Part shown: piece by piece, positions 36,865-48,386 of the stretch
Layout of the letters: the number at the start of each line of letters is the position of its first letter
Position numbering within the stretch: the first letter of the stretch is position 1
Assembly (NCBI GenBank): GCA_022575985.1
Contig: JAKSXM010000014.1
Coordinates: 3,038,001-3,102,000, forward strand
Reading direction: 5' to 3'
Length of the DNA: 64,000 bases
From: Anagrus nilaparvatae
Taxonomy: Eukaryota > Arthropoda > Insecta > Hymenoptera > Mymaridae
Made by a program: the position numbers and the translations under genes
The notes under the pieces: generated by a model
What the model was told of the DNA's origin: nothing
Database searches by the model: none
The model's input: the letters and a program-made list of their open reading frames with translations, nothing else

Positions 36865-38969
36865 ATTTTTACGATCGATAGTAAAATAGCGGATGCAGTT
36901 AAGTTTTTTAAAATACTTTACCAAGATAATCATCCTTTAAAAGCTAATACCAGAAAAATAGGAGAAGCATGGAATAGAGTATCAACAATCCCTGGATTAG
37001 CAAGTAAGGCTTATGTGCTAAAACTTTTTTATCATGATTCTTCTCTTCATTTGCTTTTATTTGAATTTTTCAGAATCCTACGTAAAAAGCAGGTGGAAAA
37101 CTTTAAGCATAAAGTTTTGGCAAGTACACAATAGTATTTCAAAACCAAGATCCGGAATGGCTGCAGTAAACTATACCCCTAGTTGGCCTCTATATGAAAA
37201 CATGAAGTTTTTGTTGGATGCTAGAGTCGACTATGCTAAGTCATCAGGAAATCTTACATCTCCCTTTCTTGAATGCAATGATTTAAGTGAAAATGAAGAT
37301 GATGAATTTTTTAATAATGACGAGGATCAGAATTTCTCAATTCTTGTAACAGATGGCAATGAAGATTATGATGAATTTGATGTTAACGAGTTAAATAGAA
37401 TGGAAAATTTAAATAAGCAAAGAGAGCAAAATTTTACAATTGCTAACAAAGCAGAAAAAAGGTTTATAAAAGAAGAAGCTCTTAATGACAGCTATAGTTT
37501 TTCTAAAAAACCAAGACATACAGAAGCTGCAAAAGGGAAGCTTGAACTTTTAAACATTGAAAAGGAAAAGTTGGAATTTTTAAAAAATGCAGTTAATCAA
37601 AGATAAAAGAGATGTGAAACAAATAAAGAAAATACTGATGAAACAGTGGATGCAGATTTACATTTTTTAAAAAGTTTAATTCCTCTGTTTTCAAAAATTA
37701 AGGATAAAAGGAGAAAATTTATAATGAAGAAAAAAATAATGGATATTGTTGAAAAAGCAGTTTTTCCTGATACTGAAACAGAATTTAATTATTTTGAAAC
37801 TGGTTCTAATCGCCAGCCTGCTAATATAACAAATATTTCAGCCTCAATCCCAGCATATACGGCAACTAAGAATAAGAATAATGTAGATGAAGGTACAATT
37901 AAAAAAAATAAGTATAATGTAGTTAAAGGTACAATTAAAAAAAATGAGAATAATGTAGATGAAGGTAAAATTTAAAAAAAATCTTGATTTAATTAATTTA
38001 TTTATATCTTAAAGGTTAATAATTTTTTTTATGTACAAGTACTAAAAACAACAATAAGTTACAAGGAAATATAATGGAACGCTATAATAGATCTCCTTTA
38101 AATGTAATTAATGAATTCCAAATGAATAAGGAGCAATCTTCTAATAATGACTATGTGAACAAAAAAAATTTGAGTATTTTAACTGATTCTAATGCTTCAG
38201 TTGAGTTAAATAATTCAAGAAAATATTGTAAAAACCAAGGTAAAAATGCTTTATTTAAGGCTTCTTGATATATATAATTCTTAGCAAACTCAAAAACTGT
38301 TTATTTTTAGATTTTAGAACTCCAAAACTCCTCCTAAACATATCTGAAACAGAAACTTATGAGCCCATGATAGATTTGACAGAAAATGAAACTTGTATTA
38401 ACCACTGGGAGGATGAAGAAAATGATGAGAACTTTTACGCAGTAGAGGATCGTTCAAATAATTATTCATCGAGAACAAGCAAAACAAATATGAATAAAGG
38501 TATATTTTTATAAAAACTTTTTTATATTTTGATTTTTTCTAAATAAAATAAAAAACTTCAAATAAATATTTTCAGATTTAACTTTTAATGTTTACAATTC
38601 TAAAAAAAAAGATGATTTCACTAATTTCTCTACAAAAATCAATCATGAAAATGGTATATTTTAAATAAATATTCAGTTTATTCAATTGTAGACTAAAAAA
38701 ATGTTTTGTATTCAATATATTTAGGTTTGAAAACTCCAATAATTGATGAAAAAACAAGTCAACAATTATATAATATTCCGTATACTGGTTATCCTTACCA
38801 GGCAGATAAAAACTTTTGCTCCGCAGTTACTACAAGTCAAAAGGTAAAAGATCTAAAAAATTTTTACAAAAAGAAAAGTCTTCAAAATAAACCACAAACT
38901 GCAACTCGTTCTACAGATGGTTTACTATTATTAGCAGATGTAATAGAAAAAACAAATAACGTCGTATAA
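36865..38969 (+). pseudogene. MADF-type gene with six exons and one in-frame stop
   Basis: Exons fit GT-AG rules: 36865-37003, 37074-37964, 38066-38239, 38311-38499, 38576-38653, 38725-38969. The first two give a MADF/SANT-like DNA-binding domain (ILYQDNHPLKANTRKIGEAW then YVKSRWKTLSIKFW). An acidic stretch and a basic helix (KGKLELLNIEKEKLEFL) follow. Introns 2-5 are all phase 1, so exons 3-5 are symmetrical. Exon 2 ends in three copies of a 36-bp repeat (NNVDEGTIKKN). A TAA at 37604-37606 breaks exon 2, unless a very short intron removes it. No ATG is visible in the first exon, so a 5' exon is missing or beyond what I can see. PIF/Harbinger elements often pair a transposase with such a Myb/MADF protein, and the HARBI-type transposase lies downstream in convergent orientation. 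Confidence 0.6.
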
Positions 38970-39737
38970 AAAAAAAATTTGTTTTAAATAATTTGAAAAG
39001 TTGGATAAAGTTATTTAAATTTTAGTATTTATTGTTTATTTATCCAACTATATTATTTACTCTTATTATTTACTTTTTTCTAAAAAGTTTACAAAATTTA
39101 TTCCTTTAAATTGAAAAAAAAAAAAAATATGTAATTTCTTATGAGTGTACTTGTTTATACATTAATAATGTAGCTATAATTTTTAAATTAATTTTTCTTT
39201 TTTATTTCAGTTTTTTCAATAAAGTATATTACAATTTTTTTATAAAATTAACTTTTCAAAATGAATAAGAATTTTGTCAATTTTTTTAGTAAAAAAAAAA
39301 AAATTTATTTTTTCATTTAATTAAATGAACTATATAAACACAAAATATTCTAATAAATAATTAAAAAAAAAAATTAATTAATAAGTAGTATATCATATAT
39401 AGATAATGTGTAAAAAGAAAACAACTAAAGTTATTAATAACTTTTAAGTGTTATTATTTTTTTAAGTATCTGTAATTATTTAAATTATTATTATAGAATT
39501 AACAATATTTAAATATATTAATAAATTTTGTTGTTATTTTTTTCACTGTAAATTTTTGAAGATGGTATAGTTCATTTTTATGTTGGCTTGCAATTAGAAA
39601 AAATTAAAAAATGTATAAAAATCTAAGATAAAAATTATTAATCTATAAGTATTGTTTTATTGAAACAACTATTAAATGTTACTTCTAAGAATTTTAACAA
39701 ATTTATGTCTATTATTTTTCTTTTTAAATTAAAATGT
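38970..39737. other. AT-rich non-coding stretch
   Basis: Downstream of the MADF gene, with no frame or element end recognised. Plausibly internal non-coding DNA of the Harbinger-like element, cut by the LINE at 39752. Confidence 0.45.
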
Positions 39738-39751
39738 AATTATTCAAGATT

Positions 39752-41303
39752 GGAACCAGGATCTCCATCATCTTACAGACCATTGTGTATGTTAAATACC
39801 ATTGGCAAGGTGATGGAGAGCATGGTCAGAGGAAGATTGCGGCAAGCAATTAGGGAAACGGGTGACCTTAGCGACGACCAACACGGCTTTCGTGAGGGGC
39901 GTTCCACGATCGGTGCCATCGAGCAGGTCGTGAAGGTGGTTATGAGGGCCAGACAAGTGCGGCCGGATATTAAACCGGACGTCCTGCTTGTCACGTTGGA
40001 TGTGAAAAACGCATTCAACTCGGCTAAGTGGGACGATATGTTGCACTCCCTCGAGCAGGTATTCAGAGTTCCGGATTATCTGAGAAATATACTCAGAGAT
40101 TACCTCCGGGACCGATACCTGCGCTGGGACACGCTCGATGGCACAAGAGGTAAAGTATTAAGCGCAGGCATAGCGCAGGGTTCAGTTCTGGGTCCTGATC
40201 TGTGGAATGCCTTTTACGACGGCTTGCTAAAGATTGAGCTCCCGGATGGATGCTCCATGATCGGATACGCGGATGACGTTGCTCTAACCATAACAGCTCG
40301 AGAGCCAGAGGACCAGCAGAATACCTTGGATGTGGCCATGCGCCTTATCAATAGCTGGATGTCGGATCACGGACTAAGACTGGCAGTCCCGAAAACGGAG
40401 ATTGTCCTTCTGACCCAGAGAAGGGTTGATACCATATTCGGCATCAGCTTTGATGACGGAGGTAATCCCCTTATGATCCAGACCAAACCATCGGTCAAAT
40501 ATTTGGGGGTCTTCTTGGATAACAAGTTGACCTACAATAGACAATTCCAGCAGGCCTAAAAGGCTGGCCGGGTGACAAAGTCCCTCTCGTGGCTAATGAC
40601 GAACATCGGCGGTCCCAGATCTGAGAAGAGGAGGCTGTTGATGACGACAGTTAACTCCATCTTGCTCTACGGTGCAGAGGTGTGGGCGGACAATGTCCGC
40701 ATAAAAAAGTACTGCAAGAAACTAAAGGCAGTACAGAGGCAGGGGGCACTTCGAATCGCTTGCTCGTACAAGACAGTATCAGAGCCAGAGATCCAGGTGG
40801 TGGCTCGGGTGATTCCCATCGACCTGCTTGCCTTGGAAAGGCAGGCGATCTATAACCGTGGGGAAGAAGAGCGCGACGTAGCTTCCGTTCGCGCTCGCTC
40901 CCGCACAATGGAATGTTGGCAGTATAGGTGGAATGGTGACCCGAGGGGACGTTGGACGCACCGCCTTATCATCGATTTGGAAAGCTGGATGAACCGTGAT
41001 CATGGAGAGGTAGATTTCTACCTCACACAGTTCCTAACTGGTCACGGTTATTTCCGCGATATGCTTCTCAAGTGGAGCAAGGTGACATCTCCGGAATGCT
41101 TGCATTGCCCGGGCGAGCTGAATACCGCTGAGCACACCTTTTTTGGGTGTCCTCGCTTCGCTGAAGATTCGCTTCGCTTCGATGAATGGAGGCCGGAAGT
41201 AGTCGTCCCGGAAATGCTGCGCAGTGCCGCTAACTGGTACAGTGTGGCAGAGTACGTACGGGCGACACTGATTGGAAAAAAGGAGGAAGGTTTCCTCTCG
41301 TAG
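39752..41303 (+). pseudogene. R1-like reverse transcriptase, partial, one stop
   Basis: The frame begins at SSYRPLCMLNTIGKVME (RT motif 1) and continues through DVKNAFNSAKW with the motif A aspartate, GIAQGSVLGPDLW, the catalytic GYADDVAL, and LGVFLDNKL. A TAA at 40557-40559 interrupts it, and the same frame resumes at once. The C-terminus carries CLHCPGELNTAEHTFFGC, a CCHC knuckle of the spacing CX2CX8HX4C typical of R1-group LINEs, just before the stop at 41303. The endonuclease and ORF1 are lost through 5' truncation. With a single stop and intact catalytic residues, it is a very young dead copy. Confidence 0.92.
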
Positions 41304-41624
41304 GAAAATCTCCTCCTTTATTGACAGGGTATGGCGAAGAAATGCCTGGGCTGCATTGTTTCCGGACCGAAGTAATACCTAAACAGGGTGTCCCGGTCCG
41401 GATTCTATGATATTGTCATAAATGCAGGAGGGTGGGGAGTTTAGTGGGTATTGTAATTCCTCAATTGTGTATATCTGGGCAACCCCAGATACAAATTTGA
41501 GGTTGAGTCCCACATAACCATACAGTACGCGTGTATGGTATGCGTAAATGCATTCTCCTCGTCCTACGAAAAAGGCCCCTTCTTGAAGGGCCCAAAAAAA
41601 AAAAAAATAAAAAATAAAAAAAAA
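39752..41624 (+). mobile_element. R1-like LINE, 5' truncated, with 14-bp target duplication
   Basis: AATTATTCAAGATT flanks both sides (39738-39751 and 41625-41638). The element starts inside the RT, runs through the RT C-terminus and a 3' UTR of about 300 bp, and ends in a GGGCCC-type hairpin and an A-rich tail. It is much less AT-rich than its surroundings, which suits a recent arrival from elsewhere in the genome. A 3' UTR copy sits at 32845-33105. R1-group membership is inferred from the RT and the C-terminal Cys/His motif. Confidence 0.93.
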
Positions 41625-41849
41625 AAATTATTCAAGATTAAAAGTACTTTAATTTCGTCCGTCTCTAATGTCTAGTAATATAGTAATGAAAATTATAACT
41701 AATTTATGTTAAATTTTCAAATTTTATTTGATTGAAATATTATCATGTAAAAATATATGTATAATAAAAAAATACATAGAATGCTTTTCTTAATTATTAA
41801 TATTAGAACTTTTGTATTAATAAATATAATAAAATATACTCATTTTGTT

Positions 41850-43291
41850 CTAAAATTGATGTGTTTTTATTAAAACTTTAACATACATTAAGATAACATT
41901 TTTATAATTAGATTGAATAACAACAATATGCTGTAAGTAAAAAAATATTTTAACAAATTCTCGATCGCTTTTTAAAAGATTTTTAATTATTATAAAGGTA
42001 AAGTTTTCTCGAACTCTTTTTCCTCTGCCTATTCTTCGTAAAGAAGGTATCATCCTTCTTCTTGTATAAAATAATGGATTAGCATTTAACTCCCTTAAAG
42101 ATCTCTTACTACCCTCTAAATCTATAATTGTATTATGGAGTACGTAAATAGCTTTCACCATGTCTTGAACTATAGATGGATGCTGATAAATTGTTGATAA
42201 TAAAATTCTCCATTTCATGGTTGAAATACCAAAAGTGCATTCGATGGTTCTTCTTGCTGCTGATAACCTTTCATTAAAATGATCTTGGTACCCAGGTAAA
42301 TTACATCCTGGGTATGGCTTCATTAAATTATCCGTTAATGGATACGCTGCATCTCCAATCATAAAATATGGTAAGTTAATATTGGAATTACGTAATTTTA
42401 TATCATCATGAATAGGCAAGTAACCTTTAATTAGCATTTTATATAAATCAGACGCCATAAAAGTACCTCCGTCACTTTGTCTTCCATATCCACCAACATC
42501 AATTGTGATATATCTATATTGGGCATCTGCTAAGCCCTAAAGTACGATTGAAAAAAACTTTTTGTAATTAAAATAAAGGTTCGTGGTACCATATGGACAC
42601 CTTATACGAATGTGCTTACCGTCCACAGAACCAATACAATGCGGTAATCTACATTTACGTCCGTATTCTTTAGCAACTCTCTTAAACATAGTTTTTGTAG
42701 GTGCTGGCATGTGTAAGGGTTGCAAAGCATTCCACAAAAATACTATCATTTCACGAAATATTTCACATACTGTTGACTTAGCAATACGAAAAGAAAATTG
42801 AATTGTTCTATAAGATGATCCTGTTGCGAGAATTCTGTCAAAAATATATTAGCAAATTAAATTGGATTCTTTATATTCATTTAATCTATTTTAAATACAT
42901 TTTTTGTGGCAAAATGCGCAAAATATTTAATTTTAACCCACCTTAAAGTAACAACAAGCCTTTCTTCAACACCTATAGGATTATTATGAAGATTACACCA
43001 ATTTTTTTGGCACATTGGACTAACTTTTTCTAAAATATAATTAAATGTACCCAAAGTCATTCTGGTATAATCATAAAATTTTTGTGGATCCTTTTTTAAT
43101 TCATGCAATAAATTATGATATTCACCAAATAAACTCCTTTTTTTTAAAATTTCATGAACTTGGTATTTTCTTTCCTTATTGAAAAGATTTTCATAAAGAA
43201 GAGAATGTGTTTCAAGTAAAATAAATAATTCTTCTTCTGTAAAATCAAATAGTTCATCTTCTTCCATTTCCATTTTAATCGATACAGTCAA
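41850..43291 (-). pseudogene. PIF/Harbinger transposase with one intron and one stop
   Basis: Exon 1 (42942-43291) gives the N-terminal helical domain. A 107-nt GT-AG intron (42835-42941) follows. Exon 2 runs to 41850. The DDE residues are visible: D in GSVDGKHIRI (about 42620), D in MIGDAAYPL (about 42350), and E in ARRTIECTFGI (about 42235). Joining across the intron gives the expected VTLR-ILATG. A TAG at 42537-42539 interrupts exon 2, after which the same frame continues, so only one nonsense change inactivates it. The enzyme cuts and pastes the element and works with a Myb/MADF partner. The MADF gene at 36.9-39.0 kb is a candidate partner. Confidence 0.9.
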
Positions 43292-43303
43292 ACAACCCTT
43301 ATT

Positions 43304-43886
43304 TTATAATTATATTTAGCAATACTTGACGTATTTTTTTTATATTTTGCAATAATTTTATTTTTTTTATTAATCATATTAATTTTAATTTTAATAAAAC
43401 AAAAATAATGCTTTGTTTATTTTAGAAACAAGTGAATATAGTTAAAAGACATCTATAACGATGTCTATTAATATCAATATAAATGATCACTGTGGACGTA
43501 CCCAAACATTAGTAAATACACGTCAATGTGACACGTCAGTACACATAATTTTTTTTATAAAAAACGTAAATTTTTTGTTAATAAATATTGCTTGTATAAA
43601 AATATAAAAATATAAGCTGCATACAAAAATAATAATAATAAAAATTTTGTAAGGTTAAAAAAAATATTGCTTGTATAAAAATATAAGCTGCATACAAAAA
43701 TAAAAATAATAAAAATAACTATTTGTAAGGTTAAAAAATTTTTATACATATACGTGAGCGCAGAAATGTATTCATATGTATAGGTTTATACTCTATATAC
43801 CGCGCATGACAAAATAAACGCGACCAATCAAAACACGAATAAATCGATGAGCAGATTTTGATCACACCGCTGTTATTTAATGTAGG
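43304..43886. other. Non-coding flank with a candidate Harbinger end and a 95-bp duplication
   Basis: At 43487-43503 the minus strand reads GGGTACGTCCACAGTGA, which resembles a Harbinger-type terminus, but no left partner was found. At 43580-43740 a segment of about 95 bp is present twice in tandem (ATTGCTTGTATAAAAATATA to GTAAGGTTAAAAAA). Confidence 0.45.
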
Positions 43887-44400
43887 AAATAATATTTAAG
43901 TGATTATATTAAAATTTAACATTAATTTAACATATTGATTAATTCAAACAATATTATTTAAAAGATTATAATTCAAACATAATATGATATTAAAATTCAA
44001 ACATAAATTAATATTTTTTTTTATATTGATTAATTCAAACAATATTATTTAAAAGATTATTAAAATTCAATCATCAATCGATTATATTGATAAATAATAT
44101 TTAAGAGGTTATATTAAAATTTAACATTGATTTAACATATTGAATAATTCAAACAATATTATTTAAAAGATTATAATTCAAACATAATATGATATTAAAA
44201 TATAATCATTAATTAATATTTTTTTATATATTGATTAATTGAAACAATATTATTTAAAAGATTATTAAAATTCAATTATCAATCGATTATATTGATAAAT
44301 AATATTTAAGAGGTTATATTAAAATTTAACATTAATTTTAAATTAATGTTAAATTTAATATTGATTAATTCAAACAATATTATTTAAAAGATTATAAAAA
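43887..44400. repeat. Tandem 204-bp AT-rich repeat
   Basis: Two and a half copies start at about 43887, 44092 and 44296 (AATAATATTTAAG.GGTTATATT) and contain CAAACAATATTATTTAAAAG twice each. The same family lies at 12.2-12.44 kb, against the Helitron terminus. Confidence 0.8.
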
Positions 44401-44977
44401 TTTCAAAAGATATCTTATCAATTAAGACAAATATATAATGACTATATTTCAACAGGGTTAATTAAACAATTATTATGTTTCTTTTATAATATTTAAGTTT
44501 TAAACATTAAAAGACAATGATTATATTGATTAAACGATGATAATTATTATTACTTAATATTTAAGAATCATTTGGTTACATTTTAATTATATATAAATAT
44601 TATTATTATTATATTATATATATATTTTTATTCTTTTTTTTTATTTTTTTTTGTATTAGTTTTTTATTCAAGTAATGTTAATTATTAAATTATGATTGAT
44701 TCATATTAATTGATTTTAAAGGTTATATAATGATTATGTCAGTTTAGTGATTATATTTGTTACTATTTAAGTTAACATCAATTGCTTACAGGTTAATTAA
44801 ATATATATGTTTTTTTTTTATATATATATATTTTTATATTTTTTTGTGTTATATATAATTTTTGTATATATTTTTTCCTTTTTTTTTTTTGAATAATTTT
44901 TCCTTATATTAAATAATTAATTTTAACTTATAATAATCTAAGTTTTAATTATAACATATTTTTTTAATATAAAGTCT
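44401..44977. other. AT-rich low-complexity stretch
   Basis: TA- and T-runs dominate and no frame is supported. It lies downstream of the envelope cluster, where a 3' LTR might be expected, but no TG...CA repeat matching another site was found. Confidence 0.45.
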
Positions 44978-45493
44978 TCAATTCTTTTTCGACTTTATAC
45001 AAAGTCCACATTTGAGGTAATCTGTTTTCTGTATAAAATTTTGTGAGCATTTATGGCATGTCGTGTTCATTTTTACAGTAGATAAAATGTGAAGCTTTTT
45101 ATTTAAATATTTTGATTCTGCAGAGATGTTGGCATAATATTTGTAGCATTCAAAGTTAAAATTGACGACGTTAAAATATATATCAATATTAGATGTAACC
45201 TGGTAACAGTAAAGATTATTATCATTATAAGAAAAATAAGGTAAATTAATTGTTAAATTTTCAAATAATGAATTTCCAGCGGCTCCTTTTTCTGCACAAA
45301 TCCAGCAAATAGGCATTTTCGTTCCTATGTTCCATGTGCATAACATGTGCAATAACAATAAATACGATTGAATATGATTCTTCACATGCTTGACCAGGTT
45401 GAGTAATCCAAGTAAGAATGTCGTCTGGATGATAATCTTCCTTGAATTTGATTGATTTAAATGCGATTGATGCCATTTCTCTGTGAATAACAA
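44978..45493 (-). pseudogene. Unrecognised frame ending in a CxxC/CxxC motif
   Basis: Two overlapping minus-strand frames (45261-45476 and 44978-45493) look like one protein with a frameshift near 45290. The upstream part is most protein-like in the first frame (a DDILTWITQPGQACEES stretch) and the downstream part in the second. The end has CHKC, then 14 residues, then CGLC, spaced like a zinc ribbon. It follows the second envelope gene on the same strand with about 60 bp between them. I do not recognise the family. An accessory gene of the retroelement or captured viral DNA are both possible. Confidence 0.4.
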
Positions 45494-45556
45494 AATTATT
45501 TATAAAGTCAAGTTTCTATCAGTGGATGTAACTGGAATTGGATGTTGAGGTATGTC

Positions 45557-47316
45557 TTAATGGTTAAGGAAGGTAAAGTTTATATTTGGACATATTTGAA
45601 GTCCATTTGTTTCATTAATTCTATCTATTGAATTAGATGAATTTAACATGTTAATGTAATATTGGTTGCAAAGGAATGTTAAACTAATAGATAATATTAT
45701 TAATATAACAATAATAATGAATAGTATTAAATGTAATTTAAAATCAGGAGAATTCCTTATTGAAACATTATAGTTAATATAAGTATGATTTGTTCTGTAA
45801 GAAAATCCTGTCCCAATTATACTTAGATTTGGATTTTTGGCAATACATCCTGCTGAAAGGTAAAATATGCCAGTTCCTTGTAGATTGATTGTATAATTTT
45901 TTATCGAACAAGTTACATTAAAATTTGTATTTTTTTGCAAAGAATACAACCATCTACTGCCAGAGTACAAAGATTGCCAGAAATCTCCTTCATAAGTTAA
46001 CTTTCCAAATTGACAGGTCAAGGACGATTCCTGTGATGGTTTGACTAGCATCAAATATTCACAATTTAATTTATTTTGAATTTTAAATGAGTTTTTACAG
46101 ATGTAATATATTCCGGTATTTATACAGAATTTCGATAAAATTTCATCGTTTAACAGAGTATATTCCTTTAAATTTCCTTTTATTGCTATCATTGATGAGA
46201 ATGGTTGAATAATTACGTTATTTTGGTCGATATTTTGATCTTAAATAGATATAGGATGCATAAAATAAAGATTAAAAGTTTCATTATTAAGCACAGGTAT
46301 TGTAACTTCAATTAACCATTTTCCCTTAAAAAGATCCATTCTAAATCCTAAAATGTTTTTTAAGGTGTTGATTTGTGTTATATTTAATAAGTTTGTGGTA
46401 AAATCTTTTGTGATTTCAAAAAATTCTAGAAATTGTTGTGTTGAAACTAAGTTGGATGATAAGTATCCATTTTTTAAAGATCTAAAGATTTCATTTAATA
46501 TTTCTATTAAATCATTGGATTGATCTAAACATGATTTCATTGTTATGTATAAGATTTCGTATTCCAAAGTGGAATTTATTAATGTATAATTTAAGCCTTT
46601 AGTTTTATAGTTTAAACTGTTCAAACTTTTTTCTAAAAATTTTTCTAACTTTTCATAATTGCATTCATGATAGCTAATTTTATAAATTTTTCCAAATAAT
46701 GGGTCTAGGATACTTTCATAAAATTGAGTATAATAATGGTCCTTTTTGGAATGAGGTATTCCTATCTTAAAATTCTCATCAACGATTTCATTATGCATAT
46801 TTTTTTTTATGAAAGTATTTGTTTTTATGAAATTTGATAAAATAATTCTTTACACAGATTATGTTGAAAAAATTTTTTATTTATAAAAAATTATGTCATA
46901 AATTATTCCGTCAATGTGAACTTAAATTAAAAAAAGTAGTAAAAAATAATTTTACATAAAATTAAATCTAATTAAATCAAAACTGAATCTAATCTTTGTA
47001 AATAAAATCGCAAAATTTCCATATTTATAGACATGTCGTTTTGAATAGGAAATTTTCTTTGGTGGTTCTTTGATATCTTTTCAATGTCATCTTTCAACCT
47101 GTGAAACATAAATTCTAAATTTTCAATAGATATCATAAAAACCAGTCTCCAATGATCTTGAGTATATTTAATTGGATTCAATTTTTCATAGTATATTCCA
47201 GGTGATCTTGGTAATTGTTTTACAATATAATCTGATTGTATTATAGGCAATATAATTAGTTGAAATAGTAAAACTATGTTTCCAGACATTCTAGAAAGTA
47301 AAATTGTGGAACTCAT
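45557..47316 (-). pseudogene. Baculovirus-F/errantivirus-type envelope gene, broken
   Basis: Piece 1 (46972-47316) has a hydrophobic leader after the first 10 residues and the N-terminal surface of an insect retroviral Env. Piece 2 (46241-46798) continues the ectodomain. Piece 3 (45557-46192) has clustered cysteines, many N-glycosylation sites and one membrane-spanning segment near 45650-45720 with a short cytoplasmic tail. Pieces 2 and 3 share a frame and are separated by a stop at 46241-46243. Pieces 1 and 2 are out of frame, with about 170 bp of unclear sequence between. Proteins of this type fuse membranes in errantiviruses and baculoviruses. This copy cannot make a full product. Assignment is from overall layout and conserved positions. 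It is the second envelope-type gene in the cluster. Confidence 0.7.
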
Positions 47317-47724
47317 TAAATGTAACTTTATAATATTAATTCTTAATCGTTATTTTTATTAATTTATATTATTAACTCTAAAGTAGATATATGTTTAATA
47401 TGGCTACAATATATATATTTATAAAAGAAAAAGTATATTAAAATAATAATAACTTAAGCATTGATTAAATTCACTGAATAATTATTTCAATGATGTAGTA
47501 GATTTTTTTCTTTTTTTTTTGTGTTAGGTTAAATTATAGTAGAATCATAGAAATTCCAATAATATATAGAAAAACATGCTCGCTCTCAGAGAAAGAAGAA
47601 AAGAAAAATATATAATATAAAATTAATTTATAAATTGTATTCAAGAAAGATTAAGTCAAGAACTTATGCATCAACAAAAAAAAAAAAAAAATTTCTTTAT
47701 ATAGTTCATGTGTTTATTTAATCT
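47317..47724. other. AT-rich spacer between envelope and accessory frame
   Basis: No frame or repeat is supported here. Confidence 0.4.
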
Positions 47725-48243
47725 TTAGCCTTGGAGATTGAAACGTTCTAGAATAATATATCCTTTTTCGCTACATTGCCGTAGTCTATAGAATTGAATT
47801 ACACTTAATTGGTAATTTCTCCGAAGAAATTTGGATAACCCTATTGGCCAACCATTGGAATCATATCTAACAGAGTAATAAGCATCATAAACATTGCTTA
47901 AAGTTGGTATCATGTCTTGTTTAAGTTTGTGTATGACAGCTCGGGTTATACGTATTCCTGCATATTTCCAGATATAATTATCTAGCTCGGATTCATAGAT
48001 GATATGATTGTATCCTACCAATATTTCTGCTGCAATTACAGCATGGATATAAATTTGGAAGGATTTAAAACTACCTATTATTTCAGGTTCTTCAACTGCC
48101 TTTGCTACAAGTTCCAAATAACATGAATGTATTATTTCATTATAGTCATTAGGATCTATTTCTATCCTTTGCCAATGGTTAGATAATTTTGGATTTATAT
48201 ATCAGGCAGAATGATGTTTGATTTTTTTTAAATCTCCAGACAT
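47725..48243 (-). pseudogene. Unrecognised 170-residue frame between two envelope genes
   Basis: The frame opens at an ATG at 48241-48243, hits a TGA about 14 codons in, then stays open to 47725. Composition is protein-like: W, C and Y are spread evenly, with stretches such as IYIHAVIAAEILVGYNHI and GWPIGLSKFLRRNYQL. No signal peptide or membrane segment is evident. It lies about 145 bp after the chuvirus-like glycoprotein gene on the same strand. I do not recognise it. Its place after the glycoprotein invites a test against chuvirus proteins, but position alone proves nothing. Confidence 0.45.
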
Positions 48244-48386
48244 GCTAAAGTAAGAAAAAAGAACAATTATACATATATAAAGTCCCTCTTCCCTTATTAT
48301 TGTTAATATAATAGAAATATAATATATAATAATTTTTATATATTTTTTTTTTGTTTTTTTTTTTTTAATTGCATTGGATTATTTTA

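Noticed and set aside
39773..40046. Minus-strand frames over the R1-like RT
   Set aside because: They are shadows of the plus-strand RT frame, made possible by its lower AT content.
40651..41003. Minus-strand frames over the LINE C-terminus
   Set aside because: Same reason. The plus strand has the RT and zinc-knuckle motifs.
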